The notes under the pieces: generated by a model | Seen by the model: the letters and a program-made list of their open reading frames with translations, nothing else | The model's database searches: none | Told to the model about the DNA's origin: nothing | From: Oscillospiraceae bacterium | GTDB lineage: Bacteria > Bacillota > Clostridia > Oscillospirales > Acutalibacteraceae | NCBI GenBank assembly: GCA_015065615.1 | Contig: SVPY01000005.1 | Coordinates: 1 to 64,000, forward strand | Length of the DNA stretch: 64,000 nt | Direction of reading: 5' to 3' | Program-made: the position numbers and the translations under genes | In this document: piece by piece, positions 1 to 10,264 of the stretch | Position numbering within the stretch: the first letter of the stretch is position 1 | Layout of the letters: every line of letters begins with the position of its first letter

Positions 1-36
1 TTCAGTCCCCTGCTCTACCAACTGAGCTACAGAGGC
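1..36 (-). tRNA. tRNA-Phe (GAA), partial, 5' half only
   Basis: The reverse complement gives the 7-nt acceptor strand, D-arm and anticodon stem of a tRNA, ending exactly at anticodon GAA. The 3' half lies left of the window. It heads the visible end of a three-tRNA cluster transcribed leftward. Confidence 0.9.
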
Positions 37-43
37 AAGTTTG

Positions 44-120
44 TGGCGACCCGGAACGGGCTCGAACCGTCGACCTCTAGCGTGACAGGCTAGCGTTCTA
101 ACCAACTGAACTACCGGGCC
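44..120 (-). tRNA. tRNA-Asp (GTC)
   Basis: A 77-nt cloverleaf on the reverse complement. The 5' strand GGCCCGG pairs with CCGGGTC (one G-U), the anticodon stem CTAGC/GCTAG frames anticodon GTC, the T-arm reads GGTTCGAGCC, and the CCA end is encoded. Only 7 nt separate it from tRNA-Phe and 6 nt from tRNA-Val, so the cluster is one transcript. Confidence 0.97.
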
Positions 121-126
121 ACAAAT

Positions 127-203
127 TGGTGGGGACAATAGGACTCGAACCTATGACCCCCTGCTTGTAAGGCAGGTGCTCTAACCAGCTGAGCTATACC
201 CCC
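127..203 (-). tRNA. tRNA-Val (TAC)
   Basis: A 77-nt cloverleaf with acceptor GGGGGTA pairing with TGTCCCC, anticodon stem CCTGC/GCAGG around TAC, T-arm GGTTCGAGTCC and an encoded CCA. It is the first tRNA of the cluster after the promoter at 245-273. Confidence 0.97.
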
Positions 204-244
204 ATTTGTGTGTCGTCATGAGCCTCGCTCTCGACGACTTTGAT

Positions 245-273
245 ATAATATCACATTTATATTTAAATGTCAA
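245..273 (-). promoter_or_regulatory. Sigma-A promoter of the tRNA cluster
   Basis: TTGACA (268-273), a 17-bp spacer and TATTAT (245-250) on the minus strand. The leader that follows can form GTCGTC/GACGAC (about 215-238) before tRNA-Val. The rest of the 204-302 stretch is A/T-rich with no gene and no clear terminator for hslO. Confidence 0.85.
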
Positions 274-302
274 CACTTATTTTTTATTTTTTCAGAAATT
301 TT

Positions 303-1196
303 TTATTTGTTTGAAACCACTGCTTTTTCGGCAATTTCTGCTATTTCTTCTCTGTTGAAGAGATACTTTTTAGAGCAATAGGGACAAACTGCTTCCACAT
401 TTCCGTTGTAGAAAGGAAGTGATAAAATCTCTTTTCTGCCAAGCGTCATAAGCGCTGCTGCATACTTCTCTTTACTGCATGTACAAGCGTAATGTACGGG
501 CATTTCATCCAATATATCAACTTCAAAGCCTTTCATTGCTGTTTGCATCATGTCGGCAGGAGTCATACCCTTTGCAAGCATAGTTGTTACGGGCTCAAGT
601 ATTTCGAGGTTCTTTTCAAGCTTTGCTATTTCTTCTTCATAAACACCGGGAAGCGCCTGAATAAGTAAACCGCCAGCAAGAAGCACATTCTTCGTATTCT
701 TATCTACCAATACACCTAAAGCGCAAACGGTAGGTACCTGCTCACTTGTTGCATAGTAATTGGTGATATCCTCGGCAATCTCGCCGCTTACAAGCTCAAT
801 CTGACCTATATAAGGCTCACCTGTGCCGTAATCTCTGATAACGCCCATTCTGCCGTTTATACCCACAGCGCCTGAAACATCAAGCTTGCCGTCGCTTCTT
901 ACAGGAAGTTCAAGTTCGGGCTCGTTAACAAAGCCGCGAACGTTACCGCGGCTGTCAGAAATAGCTACAACGTCGCCGATGGGACCTCCGCCGTTAAATT
1001 TGATTGTAACAGTAGCCTTATCCTGCTTAAGCATTGCGCCCATAATAGAAGCACCTGTTAAAGCTCTGCCGAGAACTGCAGATGCAGTTGCTGAAAGATT
1101 GTGAACCTGCTGAGCTACAGTAACAAGTTCCGTTGAATCAATGGCAGCTACAAGAAAACTGCCTTCATGTGTAATTGCTCTTATGATTTTATCCAT
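303..1196 (-). CDS. hslO: Redox-regulated chaperone Hsp33
   Basis: A 297-residue cytoplasmic holdase activated by oxidative unfolding. The C-terminal redox zinc switch is intact: Cys238-x-Cys240 and Cys271-x-x-Cys274, the CxC...CxxC arrangement of the family. The N-terminal domain carries GRALTGASIMGAML and NGGGPIGDV, typical of Hsp33. A TTG four codons upstream (1208) is in frame, but I chose the ATG at 1196 because the protein then begins MDKIIRA as in homologues. The upstream methyltransferase ends at 1215, so the genes are probably co-transcribed. Length is normal and no key residue is missing. Confidence 0.95.
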   Translation of the reverse strand: MDKIIRAITHEGSFLVAAIDSTELVTVAQQVHNLSATASAVLGRALTGASIMGAMLKQDKATVTIKFNGGGPIGDVVAISDSRGNVRGFVNEPELELPVRSDGKLDVSGAVGINGRMGVIRDYGTGEPYIGQIELVSGEIAEDITNYYATSEQVPTVCALGVLVDKNTKNVLLAGGLLIQALPGVYEEEIAKLEKNLEILEPVTTMLAKGMTPADMMQTAMKGFEVDILDEMPVHYACTCSKEKYAAALMTLGRKEILSLPFYNGNVEAVCPYCSKKYLFNREEIAEIAEKAVVSNK

Positions 1197-1214
1197 AATA
1201 TAATCCAATACTGT

Positions 1215-1955
1215 TTATTTTTTAGCCACGAAAACAACCCGCTGGCTATCTTTTTTCGGAGGGTAGAAGCTCATATCGTCGTAAATATAAACCTCTTTAA
1301 ATCCGCACTCCTTTAATAAATCCGAAACAACTTCGTTTTCAAAAGTAATTTCAGAAAAGCGTTCACTCTGCCTTTCATAGAGACCGTTTTTCTTTAAAAA
1401 GAAATCAAGCTCTATTGTTACCCTGTTGTTTAAAGATTTGTATCTGTTTTGCCAGGCACAAAAAACATCCTCTAAATCGTAAATGAAGGTATTGTTGCCG
1501 AGAACATTTTTGTGCTTATACACGGTATTAAAGTCAAATATAAAGAGACCTTCCTCTTCCATAAAAAGGGAAACTCTCTCGAAAGTCTTCTTTATATCGT
1601 TTAACGTAGGCAAATGATTAATACTGTCTAATGTGGACACAACCGTATTTACAGTACCGTAAAGGTCTATTTCCTGCATTTTCTGGCATAAGAAAAGAAT
1701 ATCGGCTTCCATATCGTAAGCCTTATCTTTAGCCTCCATAAGCATAGACGGTGATGCGTCTACACCGTAGACGTCAACACCGCGCTTATAAAGTTCCAAA
1801 GTCATATTGCCCGTACCGCAGGCTAAATCCAGAGTAATTCCCGCTTCATGACCGAATTTATTAAGAATGTTCATAATATATTCGGCGCGTTCTGAATAAT
1901 TTACGTTTAAAGTAAGACGGTCATATACCGATGCGAAAACATCGTAATTACTCAT
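1215..1955 (-). CDS. Class I SAM-dependent methyltransferase, substrate unknown
   Basis: A 246-residue protein starting MSNYDVFASVYDRL, a common opening of Firmicutes class I methyltransferases. The SAM-binding motif I DLACGTGN is near residues 43-50, with the acidic ribose-binding GVDAS strand after it. The substrate cannot be read from the sequence. An upstream in-frame ATG gives 19 more residues that lie inside yerC in another frame; I prefer the ATG at 1955, which overlaps the yerC stop by 8 bp, as expected for translational coupling. Expected to be cytoplasmic. Confidence 0.85.
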   Translation of the reverse strand: MSNYDVFASVYDRLTLNVNYSERAEYIMNILNKFGHEAGITLDLACGTGNMTLELYKRGVDVYGVDASPSMLMEAKDKAYDMEADILFLCQKMQEIDLYGTVNTVVSTLDSINHLPTLNDIKKTFERVSLFMEEEGLFIFDFNTVYKHKNVLGNNTFIYDLEDVFCAWQNRYKSLNNRVTIELDFFLKKNGLYERQSERFSEITFENEVVSDLLKECGFKEVYIYDDMSFYPPKKDSQRVVFVAKK

Positions 1956-2259
1956 CTTTATTTTCTTTCTCTTCAGCATCAAGACGGCCGAATACCAAAG
2001 CGTAACCATCACAGCCGTAAATGAGAGAACGGTTTACACGGCTGATAGTAGCTGTGGAAGCGCCTGTTTCGCTTACGATTTCACTGTATACGCGCTTATT
2101 GCTGAGCATTTTTGCAACAGCAAGACGCTGAGACATAGCCTTGAGTTCCGGAACTGTGCATAAATCCTCAAAGAACTGATAGCACTCTTCCATAGACTGA
2201 AGCTGAAGTATAGATTTAAAAAGAAAATCAATATTTTTGTCCTGAAGTTTACTGTTCAT
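1948..2259 (-). CDS. yerC: YerC/YecD family TrpR-like regulator
   Basis: A 103-residue TrpR-superfamily DNA-binding protein. The block around LCTVPELKAMSQRLAVAKML, followed by a helix-turn-helix with GASTATISRVNRSL, matches the YerC/YecD family. Its target in this organism is unknown. It is first in the unit yerC-methyltransferase-hslO and is preceded by a clear promoter at 2299-2327, so it may regulate its own operon (inference). Size is typical for the family. Confidence 0.9.
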   Translation of the reverse strand: MNSKLQDKNIDFLFKSILQLQSMEECYQFFEDLCTVPELKAMSQRLAVAKMLSNKRVYSEIVSETGASTATISRVNRSLIYGCDGYALVFGRLDAEEKENKDE

Positions 2260-2298
2260 AATTATAACCTGTCCTATTCGAAATATAGTGTTTTTATG

Positions 2299-2327
2299 AT
2301 TTTACCATATAAAAGTGTAAAAGTAAA
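2299..2327 (-). promoter_or_regulatory. Sigma-A promoter of yerC
   Basis: TTTACT (2322-2327), 17-bp spacer and TAAAAT (2299-2304) preceded by TGG, an extended -10. It reads into yerC starting at 2259. Confidence 0.6.
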
Positions 2328-2339
2328 CCTCTAATATAA

Positions 2340-3650
2340 TTAAATATCATTTTTTATTAAATCTTCAAATGTTTCGCGGCGGATAATCAATCTGTCCTGA
2401 CCTTCTTTTATCATTACACAGGCAGGGCGTACGTTTCGGTTATAATTAGAAGCCATAGAGTAATTATATGCACCTGTGGAAAGAACCGCAAGTATCTCCC
2501 CTGCTTCAGGCTTTACTATGCTTACGTTTTCCTGAATAAGGTCACCGCTTTCGCAATATTTGCCTGCAATTGTGGCTTTGTAATCTGCCTTATCGTTCAT
2601 TCTGTTTGCGATAACGCAGGTGTATTCAGCCTGATATAAGGCATAACGTGGGTTATCGCCCATACCGCCGTCAACGGAAATATAATTTCTTACGTTTTCT
2701 ATCTCTTTAACGTTACCTACCGTATAAAGCGTGATACCTGCTTCACCTATAACGGAACGTCCTGGCTCAATGAAAATTTTAGGAATATTTAAACCGTATT
2801 CAGCGCATTTATTATGAATAGCTTTTGATACGCTCTCCATATATACTTCGTACTTAAGGAAAGGATCCGATTCAAGGTACTTAATACCGAAACCGCCGCC
2901 AAGGTTTAAATTCTTTATTTCAATGCCGAATTTATCCTTAATAAGCTTTATAAAACCGAGCATAACCTCGGAAGCAAACACAAAAGGCTCAGCATCGAAT
3001 ATCTGAGAACCGATATGGCAGTGAACACCGTTTAAATTGATATTTTTAAGCTGGGAAGCCATTTGAGCGGCTTTTTCCGCCTCACCGTTTTCCAGTGCAA
3101 AGCCGAATTTGGAGTCTATTTGACCTGTTCTGATGAATTCGTGAGTGTGCACGTCAATACCTGGCTTAATTCTCAGAGTAATATCAACTACTTTAGAAAG
3201 TTTTTCGCCTATTTCGTTTACTCTTATAATATCCTCAAAATTATCAGCAATAATATCCCCTACGCCGTTTTCAATGGCATACTCAAGTTCACCGTAAGTT
3301 TTATTATTACCATGGAAATGAAGCTTTTTAGGGTCAACGCCCGCTTTTATAGCTGTGTAGATCTCGCCTGCGGAAACAGAATCCATATCAAGACCTTCGG
3401 AGTCGATAATTCTGCAAATCTCTTTACAGCAAAAAGCCTTAGATGCATAAATCGGCACACCGTTTCCGTTATAATTTTTCTTTATTGAACCGAGATAGCT
3501 TTTTGCAATCTCGCGGATTTTATCTTCACTCATTACGTACAAGGGGGTACCGTACTTTTCCGCAAGATACAATGTATCTACTCCCCCAATTGTAAGATGT
3601 CCTTCCTCGTTTATACCGAGACAATCGGATGTAAGCATAGTTTCACTCAT
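2340..3650 (-). CDS. lysA: Diaminopimelate decarboxylase
   Basis: A 436-residue PLP enzyme of the alanine-racemase-like fold (fold III) that makes lysine from meso-diaminopimelate. The PLP lysine is Lys71 in YASKAFCC. HCHIGSQIF, the glycine-rich GGGFGIKY phosphate loop, EPGRSV and the C-terminal CESGD (active-site Cys of the partner subunit) are all present. It lies 18 nt downstream of engB, so it is probably read with lon and engB. The start is uncertain: no strong ribosome binding site precedes either the ATG at 3650 or the one four codons later. No lysine riboswitch is visible in the short upstream gap. Confidence 0.97.
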   Translation of the reverse strand: MSETMLTSDCLGINEEGHLTIGGVDTLYLAEKYGTPLYVMSEDKIREIAKSYLGSIKKNYNGNGVPIYASKAFCCKEICRIIDSEGLDMDSVSAGEIYTAIKAGVDPKKLHFHGNNKTYGELEYAIENGVGDIIADNFEDIIRVNEIGEKLSKVVDITLRIKPGIDVHTHEFIRTGQIDSKFGFALENGEAEKAAQMASQLKNINLNGVHCHIGSQIFDAEPFVFASEVMLGFIKLIKDKFGIEIKNLNLGGGFGIKYLESDPFLKYEVYMESVSKAIHNKCAEYGLNIPKIFIEPGRSVIGEAGITLYTVGNVKEIENVRNYISVDGGMGDNPRYALYQAEYTCVIANRMNDKADYKATIAGKYCESGDLIQENVSIVKPEAGEILAVLSTGAYNYSMASNYNRNVRPACVMIKEGQDRLIIRRETFEDLIKNDI

Positions 3651-3668
3651 TTCTATAGTGGATTAAAA

Positions 3669-4250
3669 TCAATTCTGTGCAGCGTTTTCAAGATATTTTT
3701 TAAGTTCTTCAACGCCTTCACCGTTTGAGGATGAGAAACATATAAAATCGATATCGTTTTCATCAAACAATTCATGAAAAGCTTTTACTCTTTCACTGAG
3801 CTGTGTTTTATTAAGCTTATCCTTCTTCGTGCAAACTACCATAAAAGGCAAATCCTTTTCGATGAGATAATTAATCATATCGAAATCTTCTGCAGTAGGT
3901 TCGTGGCGTATGTCAAGAATTTCAATAACAAGCTTTATGTTTCTGCCTGATGAAAAATAGCCCTCAATCAGCTCGGACCAACGCTGTTTTTCAACATTTG
4001 AAACTTTTGCATATCCGTAACCGGGTAAATCCACAAATCTTGCGTCCTTCATTTTAAAGAAATTGATTGTAGTGGTTTTACCGGGAGTGGCACTTACTCT
4101 TGCTATTGACTTTCTGTTTAAAAGCTTATTAATCAGCGATGATTTGCCAACGTTGGATTTACCCGAAAACACAATTTCAGGTAAATCGGACAGAGGTAGC
4201 TGATTAGCTTTACCTGCTGACATTTCAAAAACTGCACTTTGATAATTCAT
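3669..4250 (-). CDS. engB: Ribosome biogenesis GTP-binding protein EngB/YsxC
   Basis: A 193-residue TrmE-Era-EngA-like GTPase for late 50S assembly. P-loop GKSNVGKSS, switch II DLPGYGYAKV and the guanine motif TKKDK are present. The start was set at ATG 4250 because AAAGGTGAT lies about 7 nt upstream; alternative starts at 4259 and 4274 are too close to, or upstream of, that site. It follows lon by about 25 nt, the conserved clpX-lon-engB order of Firmicutes. Confidence 0.95.
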   Translation of the reverse strand: MNYQSAVFEMSAGKANQLPLSDLPEIVFSGKSNVGKSSLINKLLNRKSIARVSATPGKTTTINFFKMKDARFVDLPGYGYAKVSNVEKQRWSELIEGYFSSGRNIKLVIEILDIRHEPTAEDFDMINYLIEKDLPFMVVCTKKDKLNKTQLSERVKAFHELFDENDIDFICFSSSNGEGVEELKKYLENAAQN

Positions 4251-4275
4251 ATATAGCATCACCTTTGTATGCAAG

Positions 4276-6687
4276 TTAAGCTTTGCATACTCTATTTCTG
4301 TCTTTTTTGTTTATTTCGGGAATCGCTCCGAAATTTTTACCGTTACAGCTCTGAGGTAAATACACCATAGCTGTTTTTAACGCGGCGTCCACCCTGCTCA
4401 TAGGTATAAATTCCACGTTTTCCTTAACTATCGCATCAACTTCAGCAAGGTCGGGAACGTTATCCAGAGGAATAAGAACAGTTTTAATTCCGTTCTTATA
4501 CGCAGCCATAGCCTTTTCTCTGAGACCTCCTATAGGAAGAACTCTGCCCTGAAGTGTTATTTCACCCGTCATTGCAACGTCGTGTCTCAGCGGAATATTT
4601 GTAAGAGCGGAGGTAATTGCAGTAGCCATGGCAACGCCTGCAGAAGGACCGTCCTTAGGTACTGCGCCCTCGGGAGCATGGATGTGAAGGTCTATTTTAG
4701 AATAGAAATCGGGGTCAATACCAAGAATATCCGCCATAGTTCTTATGCAGGTAATGGCGGCATTGGCTGATTCCTTCATAACGTCGCCGAGAGAACCTGT
4801 AAGCTGAATTTTACCCGTACCGTGCATTGCGGCAACCTCTATGGGAAGAAGCTCACCGCCTACGCTTGTCCATGCAAGACCGTTTACAAGTCCGATTTCA
4901 TCCGTTTTGGAAGCTGTATCTTTTATAAACTTCTTGGGTCCTAAAAGATCCTCTAAATTATCGGGAGTAACCTTCAAACAGGCAAACTCAGGGTCGGAAA
5001 CAATCATCTTGGCAGCTTTTCTGCAAAGTACCGCAATAGTTCTTTCAAGAGTTCTTACGCCAGCTTCTTTGGTATAATTCTCTATAACACTGTGAAGTGC
5101 CTTTGAATTTATTTTTAGCTGACTTGAGGTAAGTCCGTGAATTTTAAGCTGTTTACCGATAAGGTGTTTTGCAGCGATGTGATATTTCTCCTCATGTGTA
5201 TAACTGCCGAGAGTGATAACGTCCATTCTGTCGTATAAAGGACCAGGAATCTGAGAAGCGTCGTTGGCTGTAGTTATAAAGAGAACGTCACTTAAATCAA
5301 AGGGTAAATCGATATAGTGGTCGTAGAACGCCTTATTCTGCTCGGGGTCAAGTACCTCAAGAAGTGAAGATGAGGGGTCGCCCTTAAAGCTCTGACCTAA
5401 TTTATCAATTTCATCAAGAAGTATAAGGGGATTTCTCGTGCCTGCCTGCTTTATGGCGGCAATAATTCTACCGGGCATAGAGCCTACGTAGGTTCTTCTG
5501 TGCCCCATAATATCGGCTTCATCCTGTATGCCACCCAAGGATACTCTTGCGTACTTTCTGCCGGTTGCTTCAGCAATAGAACGGGCAATTGAGGTTTTAC
5601 CCACACCGGGAGGGCCTACAAGACATATAATCTGGGCAGAAGGTATTTTTGATATTTTTCTTACGGCAAGAATTTCGAGGAATCGCTCCTTTACCTTCTC
5701 CATACCGTAATGGTCTCTGTTAAGTATTTTTTCTGCCTTTTTGATATCTATTTTTTCCTCGGAGCGTTCATTCCAGGGAAGCTCAAGGCAGGTTTCTATG
5801 TAAAGACGAATAACACTTGCTTCGTGGGAACCGAAAGGCATTTTGGAAAGTCTTGCGCATTCTTTCAAAAGCTTTTCCTTTGAAGCAGCTTCAAGATTCA
5901 AAGCTTCTATTTTACTTCTGTATTCATCCGCTTCTTCAGCAGGGTTATCATCGTCACCAAGCTCGTTCATAATAACGCGCATCTGTTCGCGTAAAATGTA
6001 TTCACGCTGATGCTGGTCGATATTTTCCTGAGCTTTCTGCATGATTTCGGTCTCTACCCTCAAGACCTTAATTTCATCAAGGAGGATATCCCCTATTTTC
6101 ATAAGTCTTTTTACGGGATGAACCTCTTCAAGAACAAGCTGACGCTGGTCAACGGCAAGATTTGTGTTTGAAGCGATATGGTCAGCAAGCTTTCCGCAAT
6201 CGGTTTCGCTCAATGCTTTTACTACGATATCCGGAGGGATATGCTTGAATATCTGAATATATTCTCCAAATCTCTCGTGAACTATGCGCCTTACCGCTTC
6301 GGTTCTTGTATTTTCCTTATATTCAGGTATTTCCATTACGGTAAGGTCACCCTTAAGATAAGGTTCCTCGGAAATAATACCGTTTAATTCCGCTCTGAAA
6401 AGACCGTTCACGTTAATTTTAATTACGTCGTCTGAATGGCGCACTACCTGACGAACCTTGGCAACAACACCTACTTTATATAAATCGTCGGCTGTAGGCT
6501 CGCTGTCGGATAAACCTACCTGTGAAACCAGAAATATCAGTCTGTCATTATAAGAAGCAGCTTCAACTGCTTCTTTTGACCTTTTTCTTGCCACATCAAA
6601 CTGCAGGGACATACCCGGAAAAACCACAAGACCCCTGAGCGCAAGTACAGGCAGTGTTAAATTTTTCTTGTTTGTATCCATATTCAT
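4276..6687 (-). CDS. lon: ATP-dependent protease La (Lon)
   Basis: About 803 residues: N-terminal LON substrate-binding domain, a coiled middle, AAA+ module with Walker A GPPGVGKT and Walker B LILLDEID, and the C-terminal Ser-Lys protease. The catalytic Ser lies in PKDGPSAG and the Lys 43 residues later in [11 protein letters not shown], the spacing of E. coli Lon. The start was set at 6687, where AAAGG sits 7 nt upstream; ATG 6681 is equally plausible, and the ATG at 6735 has no ribosome binding site. It degrades misfolded and regulatory proteins in the cytoplasm. Grouped with clpX, clpP and tig. Confidence 0.96.
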   Translation of the reverse strand: MNMDTNKKNLTLPVLALRGLVVFPGMSLQFDVARKRSKEAVEAASYNDRLIFLVSQVGLSDSEPTADDLYKVGVVAKVRQVVRHSDDVIKINVNGLFRAELNGIISEEPYLKGDLTVMEIPEYKENTRTEAVRRIVHERFGEYIQIFKHIPPDIVVKALSETDCGKLADHIASNTNLAVDQRQLVLEEVHPVKRLMKIGDILLDEIKVLRVETEIMQKAQENIDQHQREYILREQMRVIMNELGDDDNPAEEADEYRSKIEALNLEAASKEKLLKECARLSKMPFGSHEASVIRLYIETCLELPWNERSEEKIDIKKAEKILNRDHYGMEKVKERFLEILAVRKISKIPSAQIICLVGPPGVGKTSIARSIAEATGRKYARVSLGGIQDEADIMGHRRTYVGSMPGRIIAAIKQAGTRNPLILLDEIDKLGQSFKGDPSSSLLEVLDPEQNKAFYDHYIDLPFDLSDVLFITTANDASQIPGPLYDRMDVITLGSYTHEEKYHIAAKHLIGKQLKIHGLTSSQLKINSKALHSVIENYTKEAGVRTLERTIAVLCRKAAKMIVSDPEFACLKVTPDNLEDLLGPKKFIKDTASKTDEIGLVNGLAWTSVGGELLPIEVAAMHGTGKIQLTGSLGDVMKESANAAITCIRTMADILGIDPDFYSKIDLHIHAPEGAVPKDGPSAGVAMATAITSALTNIPLRHDVAMTGEITLQGRVLPIGGLREKAMAAYKNGIKTVLIPLDNVPDLAEVDAIVKENVEFIPMSRVDAALKTAMVYLPQSCNGKNFGAIPEINKKDRNRVCKA

Positions 6688-6764
6688 AGCCTCGCCTTTA
6701 CCCTCGTAAAGGCTCTTTGTAACATCTTTTTGCATATAAAGAACATTTTTTAATTCATCTTAAT

Positions 6765-6804
6765 AAAGCGAAACTGTGTAGGCAGTTTTTACCTGCCGAC
6801 ACAG
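6765..6804 (-). terminator. Terminator-like hairpin after clpX
   Basis: Arms 6774-6785 and 6793-6804 (CTGTGT-x-GGCAG / CTGCC-x-ACACAG), followed on the minus strand by a broken T-rich stretch. The weak T-run suggests partial termination between clpX and lon. Confidence 0.5.
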
Positions 6805-6825
6805 CTAATAAGCTAATTTAAATTC

Positions 6826-8127
6826 TTAAGCCTTTTTAGCTTTACGCTTAGGCTTATTAGACATCTGTATTTTTACAGGTAATCTTTCAGGATTTTTTAT
6901 AAGCTTGGGGGCTTCGTCCTCCAATACCGTACCCTTTGTAACTATTACTTTTTCCACGGTGTAATCCTTGGGAATTTCATACATTAGGGGAGTTAATACG
7001 TTTTCTACTATAGAGCGAAGACCTCTTGCGCCGATTTTTCTTTCTAATGCTAAATCTGCAATAGCTTCAAGAGCATCGTCTTCAAATTCAAGATCAACCG
7101 TATCCAGCTCGAAAAGCTTCTTATACTGGCTTACAAGGCAATTTTTAGGCTCTGTAAGAATTTTTATAAGGGCGTTTTTGTCTAAATCGTTTAAAGCTGT
7201 GATAACGGGCAAACGGCCCACAAGCTCGGGAATAAGACCGAATTTCACTAAATCATGAGGAGTAACTTCGCTAATCCAGTCTTTCTCGTTCTTTTTCTTT
7301 TCGGTAGATAACGCAGTATCGAAACCTATTACGTTTTTGGCAACACGTTTTTCAATAATTTTCTCAATACCGTCAAAAGCGCCGCCGCAGATAAAGAGAA
7401 TATTGGATGTGTTTATCATAATGTTTTCCTGCTGGGGGTGTTTTCTGCCGCCCTTAGCAGGCACTGAAGCATCGGTACCTTCCAAAATTTTAAGAAGAGC
7501 CTGCTGTACGCCTTCACCGCTAACATCACGGGTAATAGATGTACTTTCGGATTTTCTTGAAATCTTATCGATTTCATCTACGTAAATAATACCTCGTTCA
7601 GCTTTTTCCACGTTATAATCAGCGGATTGAATAAGTCTTAAAAGAATATTTTCAACGTCATCGCCAACGTAGCCTGCTTCGGTTAAAGTAGTGGCATCGG
7701 CAATTGCAAAAGGAACGTCCAGAATTCTTGCAAGGGTCTGAGCAAGGTACGTTTTACCGACACCTGTAGGACCTAACAAAAGAACATTACTCTTTGAAAG
7801 CTCAACATCCTCTTTACCGAAAGCAATTCTCTTATAGTGATTGTAAACGGCTACGGAAAGAGCAATCTTAGCGTCATCCTGACCGATTACGTACTGATCA
7901 AGCAATGCTTTTATCTCGTGTGGCTTTAAAAGAGTCTTATATTCTTCGCCGTGTTCTTCCTCGCGGTAAGCTTCTTCGTGAGAAAATTCATCGTTTAAAA
8001 TACTCTGACAAAGCTGAATGCAGGCATCACAGATATATGCGGACTGACCGGCTATTATTTTTTTTGCCATTGACTGTGGTTTGCCGCAGAATGAACAGAA
8101 AATCTCTTTTTCATCTCTTTTATCCAT
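6826..8127 (-). CDS. clpX: ATP-dependent Clp protease ATP-binding subunit ClpX
   Basis: A 433-residue AAA+ unfoldase that feeds substrates to ClpP. The N-terminal zinc-binding domain has CSFCGKPQ at residues 11-18 and a second pair in CDACIQLC. The AAA+ core has Walker A GPTGVGKT, Walker B YVDEIDKI, the pore-loop GYVGDD and sensor-2 GARGLRS. It sits 28 nt downstream of clpP, the usual clpP-clpX pair. Length and motifs are complete. Confidence 0.98.
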   Translation of the reverse strand: MDKRDEKEIFCSFCGKPQSMAKKIIAGQSAYICDACIQLCQSILNDEFSHEEAYREEEHGEEYKTLLKPHEIKALLDQYVIGQDDAKIALSVAVYNHYKRIAFGKEDVELSKSNVLLLGPTGVGKTYLAQTLARILDVPFAIADATTLTEAGYVGDDVENILLRLIQSADYNVEKAERGIIYVDEIDKISRKSESTSITRDVSGEGVQQALLKILEGTDASVPAKGGRKHPQQENIMINTSNILFICGGAFDGIEKIIEKRVAKNVIGFDTALSTEKKKNEKDWISEVTPHDLVKFGLIPELVGRLPVITALNDLDKNALIKILTEPKNCLVSQYKKLFELDTVDLEFEDDALEAIADLALERKIGARGLRSIVENVLTPLMYEIPKDYTVEKVIVTKGTVLEDEAPKLIKNPERLPVKIQMSNKPKRKAKKA

Positions 8128-8155
8128 TATGTCACATCCTTTAAATCAAGATAAT

Positions 8156-8737
8156 TTATCTTTTTTCAATAATCTTATCAACAATACCGTATTCAAGCGC
8201 CTGCTGTGCAGTCATCCAATTGTCGCGCTCTGTATCGCGGGCAATTGTCTCATAATCCTGACCTGTTTTTTCAGCAAGTATCTTATTGAGCTTTTCTTTA
8301 ATGTAAAGAATATGTTTTGCCTGAATTTCGATATCAGTTGCCTGACCCTGAGCACCGCCGGAAGGCTGGTGGATCATAATTTCTGCATTGGGAAGTGCAA
8401 TTCTCTTGCCCTTTGTACCTGCTGCAAGTAAGAAAGCGCCCATACTTGCCGCCATACCGAGGCAGATTGTGGAAACGTCGCACTTGATGTACTGCATTGT
8501 GTCGTAAATAGCCATACCTGCAGTAATAACACCGCCGGGGCTGTTGATGTAAAAGTTTATATCCTTTTCGGGATCCTGACTTTCAAGATACAGAAGCTGA
8601 GCAACAATTACACTGGCAGATGCCTCGTTAACTTCCTCATTAAGCATAATAATTCTGTCGTTAAGCAATCTTGAGAAAATATCGTAAGATCTCTCTCCGC
8701 GACTTGTCTGTTCAACTACATAAGGTACTAAACTCAT
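8156..8737 (-). CDS. clpP: ATP-dependent Clp protease proteolytic subunit ClpP
   Basis: A 193-residue serine peptidase that forms the ClpP barrel. The catalytic triad is Ser98 (GMAASMGA), His123 (MIHQPSGG) and Asp172 (DTERDNW). No separate promoter is obvious; tig lies upstream, with a hairpin at 8759-8793 between them, so expression may depend on read-through from the tig promoter. Confidence 0.98.
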   Translation of the reverse strand: MSLVPYVVEQTSRGERSYDIFSRLLNDRIIMLNEEVNEASASVIVAQLLYLESQDPEKDINFYINSPGGVITAGMAIYDTMQYIKCDVSTICLGMAASMGAFLLAAGTKGKRIALPNAEIMIHQPSGGAQGQATDIEIQAKHILYIKEKLNKILAEKTGQDYETIARDTERDNWMTAQQALEYGIVDKIIEKR

Positions 8738-8758
8738 TTGCTTCTCTCCTTTCAGCTA

Positions 8759-8793
8759 AGAAAAAACAGATTGCCAACCGCTTTTGGGTTGGC
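8759..8793 (-). terminator. Terminator between tig and clpP
   Basis: GCCAACC/GGTTGGC stem (8787-8793 with 8773-8779), 7-nt loop, and TTTTTT six nt after the stem. The offset T-run suggests partial termination that would set the tig-to-clpP ratio. Confidence 0.65.
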
Positions 8794-8826
8794 GTTTCTG
8801 TATAGTTATTTACTTAATTTTATAAA

Positions 8827-10116
8827 TTATTCTTCTGTTTTAATAACAGCGTTTTCCTTTACAAACTTGATAGCCTTTTCGTTTGTAATGTCGAGCTTAA
8901 GCTGCTCGGGTGCGATGATGTTCTTAACCTTCTCAACTTCCATCTCGTAAGCCTTTGCAAGCTTCTCGATTTCAGCTTCCATCTCTTCATCGGATGCTTC
9001 GATACCTTCGAGCTTAACGATTGTTTCAAGAGCTAAACGAACCTTAACGTTCTTTTCAGCCTGATCCTTGAACTGATCCTTAAGAGCATCGGGTGTAAGA
9101 CCTGTGTACTTTAAGTATGTGTCGAGGTTGAGACCCTGAGACTGAAGTCTGTAAGCGAAATTGTTGATACTCTCGTTTACTTCATTCTCGTTCATTTCAG
9201 CAGGAATTTCAGCTTCAAGCTTCTCAGCAAGAGCGTCGATAAGCTGGTTGTCGATATCGATATCAGCGTTCTTCTCTTTTGTCTCTGTGAGCTTAGCCTT
9301 GATGTCTGCCTTATATTCTTCAACTGTATCGAACTCGCTAATGTCCTTTACGAAATCGTCGTCAAGTTCGGGAAGCTCCTTAGCCTTGATCTCGTGGAGC
9401 TTTATTTTGAATGTTGCATCCTTACCTTTAAGGTCCTCGGAATGATACTCCTCGGGGAACTTAACGTTGATGTCAAACTCTTCGCCTGCGTTGTGACCGA
9501 TGATCTGCTCCTCAAAACCGGGGATAAACTGACCGGAACCGATGGAGAGCTCGTGGTTTTCTGCCTTGCCGCCGTCAAATGCTACGCCATCACAGAAGCC
9601 TTCGTAATCGATAACAGCGATATCGCCGTTTTCTACAGCGCGGTCGGAAACAACTTCAACTCTGGAGTTTCTTTCCTGTACTCTCTTGATTTCAGCCATG
9701 ATGTCGTCTTCTGTAACTTCTGTGCTCTTCTTAGTTACTTCGATACCCTTGTAGCCTTCTAATTTGCACTCGGGCTTAACGATAACTTCGAGCTTGAATG
9801 TAAGACCCTGAGCCTTAGAAACTTCTGTAATGTTCATCTGGCCAACACTTACTACTTCGAGCTTGGAAGCCTCGATAGCTTCAACTACTGTAGGACGGTA
9901 GAGAGCATCGATAGCTGCATCGTAGAATACGCCTTCACCATAGTACTTTTCGATGAAAGCACGGGGTGCCTTACCCTTTCTGAAGCCGGGAATAGCCATT
10001 TTTTTGCCTTCCTTCTTGTATGCAGCGTTTACGGCAGCATCGAAGTCAGCAGCAGGAATTTCAATTTCCAACTCATATTTATTTGTGTCAATTTTGGTTG
10101 TTGCTTTAAGATTCAT
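8827..10116 (-). CDS. tig: Trigger factor
   Basis: A 429-residue ribosome-associated chaperone and prolyl isomerase. The N-terminal ribosome-binding domain contains the signature loop GFRKGKAPRAFIEKYYG (residues 41-57), followed by an FKBP-type PPIase domain (NGDIAVIDYEGFCDG ... GSGQFIPGFEEQIIG) and a helical C-terminal substrate cradle. It heads the tig-clpP-clpX order common in bacteria and has its own promoter at 10201-10229. Highly acidic and lysine-rich, as usual. Confidence 0.98.
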   Translation of the reverse strand: MNLKATTKIDTNKYELEIEIPAADFDAAVNAAYKKEGKKMAIPGFRKGKAPRAFIEKYYGEGVFYDAAIDALYRPTVVEAIEASKLEVVSVGQMNITEVSKAQGLTFKLEVIVKPECKLEGYKGIEVTKKSTEVTEDDIMAEIKRVQERNSRVEVVSDRAVENGDIAVIDYEGFCDGVAFDGGKAENHELSIGSGQFIPGFEEQIIGHNAGEEFDINVKFPEEYHSEDLKGKDATFKIKLHEIKAKELPELDDDFVKDISEFDTVEEYKADIKAKLTETKEKNADIDIDNQLIDALAEKLEAEIPAEMNENEVNESINNFAYRLQSQGLNLDTYLKYTGLTPDALKDQFKDQAEKNVKVRLALETIVKLEGIEASDEEMEAEIEKLAKAYEMEVEKVKNIIAPEQLKLDITNEKAIKFVKENAVIKTEE

Positions 10117-10200
10117 TTTTATATTCCCCTTATAAGAAATTTATTACTTAATTATTTGCGTGCAGCCAAATATTTCCGATTTACACACGCATCGCGAAAT

Positions 10201-10229
10201 ATTATACCACACTAATCTTTAAATTTCCA
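10201..10229 (-). promoter_or_regulatory. Promoter of tig
   Basis: Extended -10 TGGTATAAT with TATAAT at 10201-10206 and a weak -35 TGGAAA (10224-10229), 17-bp spacer. The leader downstream can pair GCGTG with CACGC. The 10117-10264 gap holds no gene. Confidence 0.65.
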
Positions 10230-10264
10230 CTACAATATTTAAATATTTTCATAAATTTAACAAT

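Noticed and set aside
1-203. tRNA cluster as an integration (attachment) site
   Set aside because: No integrase, direct repeat or foreign gene lies next to it within the window.
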